Below are positions 62,131-64,000 of a DNA stretch of 64,000 nucleotides, in pieces. The translations under genes were made by a program, and so were the position numbers. This DNA comes from G963668185 sp963668185 (lineage in GTDB: Bacteria > Chloroflexota > Dehalococcoidia > Lucifugimonadales > G963668185): assembly GCA_963668185.1 (NCBI GenBank), contig OY764162.1, positions 2,418,001 to 2,482,000 of the forward strand, given 5' to 3'. The notes under the pieces were generated by a model. The model worked only from the letters and a program-made list of their open reading frames with translations, had not been told where the DNA came from and made no database searches. How positions within the stretch are numbered: position 1 is the first letter of the stretch; each line of letters begins with the position of its first letter.

Positions 62131-62997
62131 GTGAGCGGCGCCACCCGCTACAACATCGAGCACATCTCACGGTACGAGTACTCGGCCCACGTGCGGCACA
62201 GCGTCATGGCGCTATGCCTCAAACCTCTCGACAACTCCTGGCAGAGGCTGCTGCGCTTCGAGATACGCTCCGAACCTGAAGCTCCGATGAACGAGGAGAC
62301 CGACTGCTTCGGCAACACGGTGCACGTGCTGAACATTCACCGCGACCACGCCAGTCTTGAAATCATGGTCCGCTCCACCGTGGAAGTTGAAAGGCCCGCC
62401 CCTCTGCCGAAGTCGTTGAGTACAAGCTCGTGGGGCGAGATTGAGAAGTGGCGAGACTCCTTCGATCTGTGGGACTTCACCCGGCCGAGCGCCATGGCCC
62501 GCCCCTCCCCTGAACTGTCGGCGTACGTGGACAGTCACGGACTTGCGCCTGGAAACGATCCGCTGGAGTCTCTGTTGCGCCTTTCGGACGCGGTCCATGA
62601 CAGCTTCAGGTACGTGCCCGGCAGCACGGACGCGGCGTCGCCGATAGAGCGCATCCTGGAAACGGGAGAGGGCGTGTGCCAAGACTATGCGCACGTCATG
62701 ATCGCCATCGCCCGCTCGTGGGGAGTTCCAGCCAGGTACGTTTCCGGATACGTCCTGGTGAGGCGAGGCGCGGACGGACGCAGGCGCGAGGTTGCGACGC
62801 ACGCCTGGGTTGACTGCCTGTTGCCCGGCCTGGGGTGGGTCGGGTTCGACCCCACGAACAAGAGGGTGGTCGATGAGCGTTACGTCCGGATCGCGTCAGG
62901 CCGGGACTTCCAGGACGTGTCTCCCACGCGGGGCGTGCTAAGGGGAATGGCGCACAGCGCCCTGCGCGTTGCCGTACGAATGGAGCCTGTGGCCTGA
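62131..62997 (+). CDS. Transglutaminase family protein (COG1305)
   Basis: A 288-residue protein with the N-terminal beta domain of bacterial transglutaminases (YNIEHISRYEYSAHVRHSVM) and the core with Cys183 in GEGVCQDYAHVMIAIARSWGVPARYVSGY, His in ATHAWVDCLLPG and Asp in VGFDPTNKR. It acts as a cysteine peptidase or amide-forming enzyme. GTG start 4 bp after the alpha-E stop codon, so the two are coupled. Confidence 0.94.
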   Translation: MSGATRYNIEHISRYEYSAHVRHSVMALCLKPLDNSWQRLLRFEIRSEPEAPMNEETDCFGNTVHVLNIHRDHASLEIMVRSTVEVERPAPLPKSLSTSSWGEIEKWRDSFDLWDFTRPSAMARPSPELSAYVDSHGLAPGNDPLESLLRLSDAVHDSFRYVPGSTDAASPIERILETGEGVCQDYAHVMIAIARSWGVPARYVSGYVLVRRGADGRRREVATHAWVDCLLPGLGWVGFDPTNKRVVDERYVRIASGRDFQDVSPTRGVLRGMAHSALRVAVRMEPVA

Positions 62998-63007
62998 GTC
63001 GAGAGGG

Positions 63008-63718
63008 TCACTCGGTCTCGAACCGTCCGATGAGTTCATCGTCCCGCCTATCCTCCCTCGGGAGCCTCGCGAACGATATTGCGCTCGGCAAGACCATGCC
63101 GCCGGAGAAGATCAGCTTCATGGCGTCGTCAACCGAGATGTCCGTCTCCATGACCTCGTCTTCGATCACGAAGGCCATGTTGCCGGACGTTGGGTTCGGG
63201 ACGGTGGGAATGTACACGCTGACCATGGACTGCGAGCCGTCCTCGGTGTACGCCCTGCCGGTGACGAAGCCCATGGCCACCATGCCCTCGCGGGGCCATT
63301 CGAGGAAGACCACGCGAGTGAAGTTGAACTGGGAGGTCATCGACGTGGTCGCCTGCTGCGTCACCCCGTAAATCGTCTTGATCACGGGAATGTAGCTGAC
63401 GACGAGGCTGACGCAGTCCATGAAGCCGCGGCCAACTGCGATTGTGATCAGAAGCCCGACCAGGTAGCACAGTACGATGACGGCGATCAGGCCTATGCCC
63501 GGAAAGTCCCAGGGCCGTCCTTCTACGAAAGTAAGGCCCCTGACAAGGTTGTCGGTCTGACCGATAAGGAAGGACAAGACCCAGGCCGTGGCGAGAAGGG
63601 GCAGCAACTGCAGGAGCCCGGACAGAGTCCTGCCCTGTATATGACTCTCGAACCGTCTGAACAAGCCGGGCTTATTCGACTGTTCCTCGTTGGCGTCAGT
63701 CTCCGTTGCGTCCTTCAA
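63008..63718 (-). CDS. DUF502 family membrane protein
   Basis: A 236-residue protein with two transmembrane helices (LLQLLPLLATAWVLSFLIG and GIGLIAVIVLCYLVGLLITIAVG), then the DUF502 core IYGVTQQATTSMTSQFNFTRVVFLEWPREGMVAMGFVTG and YIPTVPNPTSGNMAFV. TTG 63718 has GGAG 8 nt upstream; the longer frame to 63946 adds an unconserved segment. The function is unknown; a membrane-associated export or envelope role is often suggested. It is convergent with the transglutaminase gene. Confidence 0.85.
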   Translation of the reverse strand: MKDATETDANEEQSNKPGLFRRFESHIQGRTLSGLLQLLPLLATAWVLSFLIGQTDNLVRGLTFVEGRPWDFPGIGLIAVIVLCYLVGLLITIAVGRGFMDCVSLVVSYIPVIKTIYGVTQQATTSMTSQFNFTRVVFLEWPREGMVAMGFVTGRAYTEDGSQSMVSVYIPTVPNPTSGNMAFVIEDEVMETDISVDDAMKLIFSGGMVLPSAISFARLPREDRRDDELIGRFETE

Positions 63719-63887
63719 ATTCCACGCTCCCCTTGTGTGCTGAAACGAAGAACCTAGCCGGGCTGGTCTTTGCTGGTCGATGCTGCGGACTGCCGGTAAA
63801 TCCTCAGCATGGCTTTGGACTGTACAGGTGGCAGTATCGCAAAGGACTGGAACGATTTCAATTGCGCGTTTATCGTATGCTAGACGG

Positions 63888-64000
63888 ATGAAACTCGGGA
63901 TACTCAGATCTACGTTCGTGCTCGGCGCCGCGGCCATCCTGGTCATCGGGATGACGATGGCGTGCGGCGACTCTAAGGACGAAGCCGCGGAATCTCCGCC
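63888..64000 (+). CDS. Lipoprotein (partial, truncated by window end)
   Basis: ATG 63888 opens a frame MKLGILRSTFVLGAAAILVI then GMTMACGDSKDEAAESP: a classical lipoprotein signal with lipobox MTMAC and an acidic, linker-like start of the mature protein. It is probably a secreted binding protein, but nothing beyond the signal is visible. Confidence 0.7.
   Translation, partial: MKLGILRSTFVLGAAAILVIGMTMACGDSKDEAAESP

Overview
The window is a GC-rich, gene-dense stretch of a bacterial chromosome. Its housekeeping set (glyA, rnc, tmk, pdxST, gap, eno, recO, dnaX-ybaB-recR, ybeY, hflKC), the lack of outer-membrane or LPS genes, the R3H/Ycf45-type ATPase, the many SDR, aldolase and aminotransferase paralogues and above all the dense families of short palindromic repeats suggest an uncultivated Chloroflexota, perhaps a Dehalococcoidia/SAR202-like lineage. 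That placement is an inference from gene content, not a phylogeny. TTG initiators with good Shine-Dalgarno sequences are unusually common, and one gene appears to start at CTG.

Layout: 1-9.8 kb holds a transhydrogenase subunit, a 2-hydroxyacid dehydrogenase/aminotransferase pair, an MshA-like glycosyltransferase in a folE operon facing a tandem-GNAT gene, glyA and rnc. 10.3-16 kb holds a PIG-L deacetylase/PHP phosphatase pair, a collagen-like lipoprotein, small membrane proteins, a methyltransferase and a repeat-rich island, ending in tmk. 16-20.5 kb (all minus strand) has the R3H ATPase, pdxT-pdxS and gap. 20.6-22.4 kb is an overlapping PIN-like nuclease plus OLD/ABC-type ATPase pair that looks like a defence or toxin module. 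22.6-28.7 kb is amino-acid/oxoacid metabolism (two aminotransferases, DUF1501, FAD oxidase, HpcH aldolase).

The most striking object is at 28756-31114. A single gene encoding HTH, HKD (phospholipase D-like) nuclease and superfamily-3 helicase domains is enclosed by perfect 21-bp terminal inverted repeats and an 8-bp target duplication, just downstream of eno. It has the anatomy of a transposon but no recognisable transposase, so the HKD-SF3 protein itself is the candidate mobilisation enzyme.

The region 31-40.6 kb is core information processing (eno, recO, recR, ybaB, dnaX, ybeY, hflC, hflK) with SDR genes. 40.6-52.2 kb is accessory: lipoproteins, a lone xanthine-dehydrogenase-type large subunit, tRNA-Pro(CGG), and a protein into which the dispersed repeats have been taken up in frame at least eight times. 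52.5-58.1 kb is a partner-switching signalling operon: STAS antagonist, receiver-PP2C phosphatase, RsbW-like kinase, Liv-type binding lipoprotein and sensor histidine kinase. 58.2-63.7 kb is the ATP-grasp/alpha-E/transglutaminase cluster with an ammonium transporter inserted in it, then a DUF502 membrane protein and the start of a lipoprotein gene.
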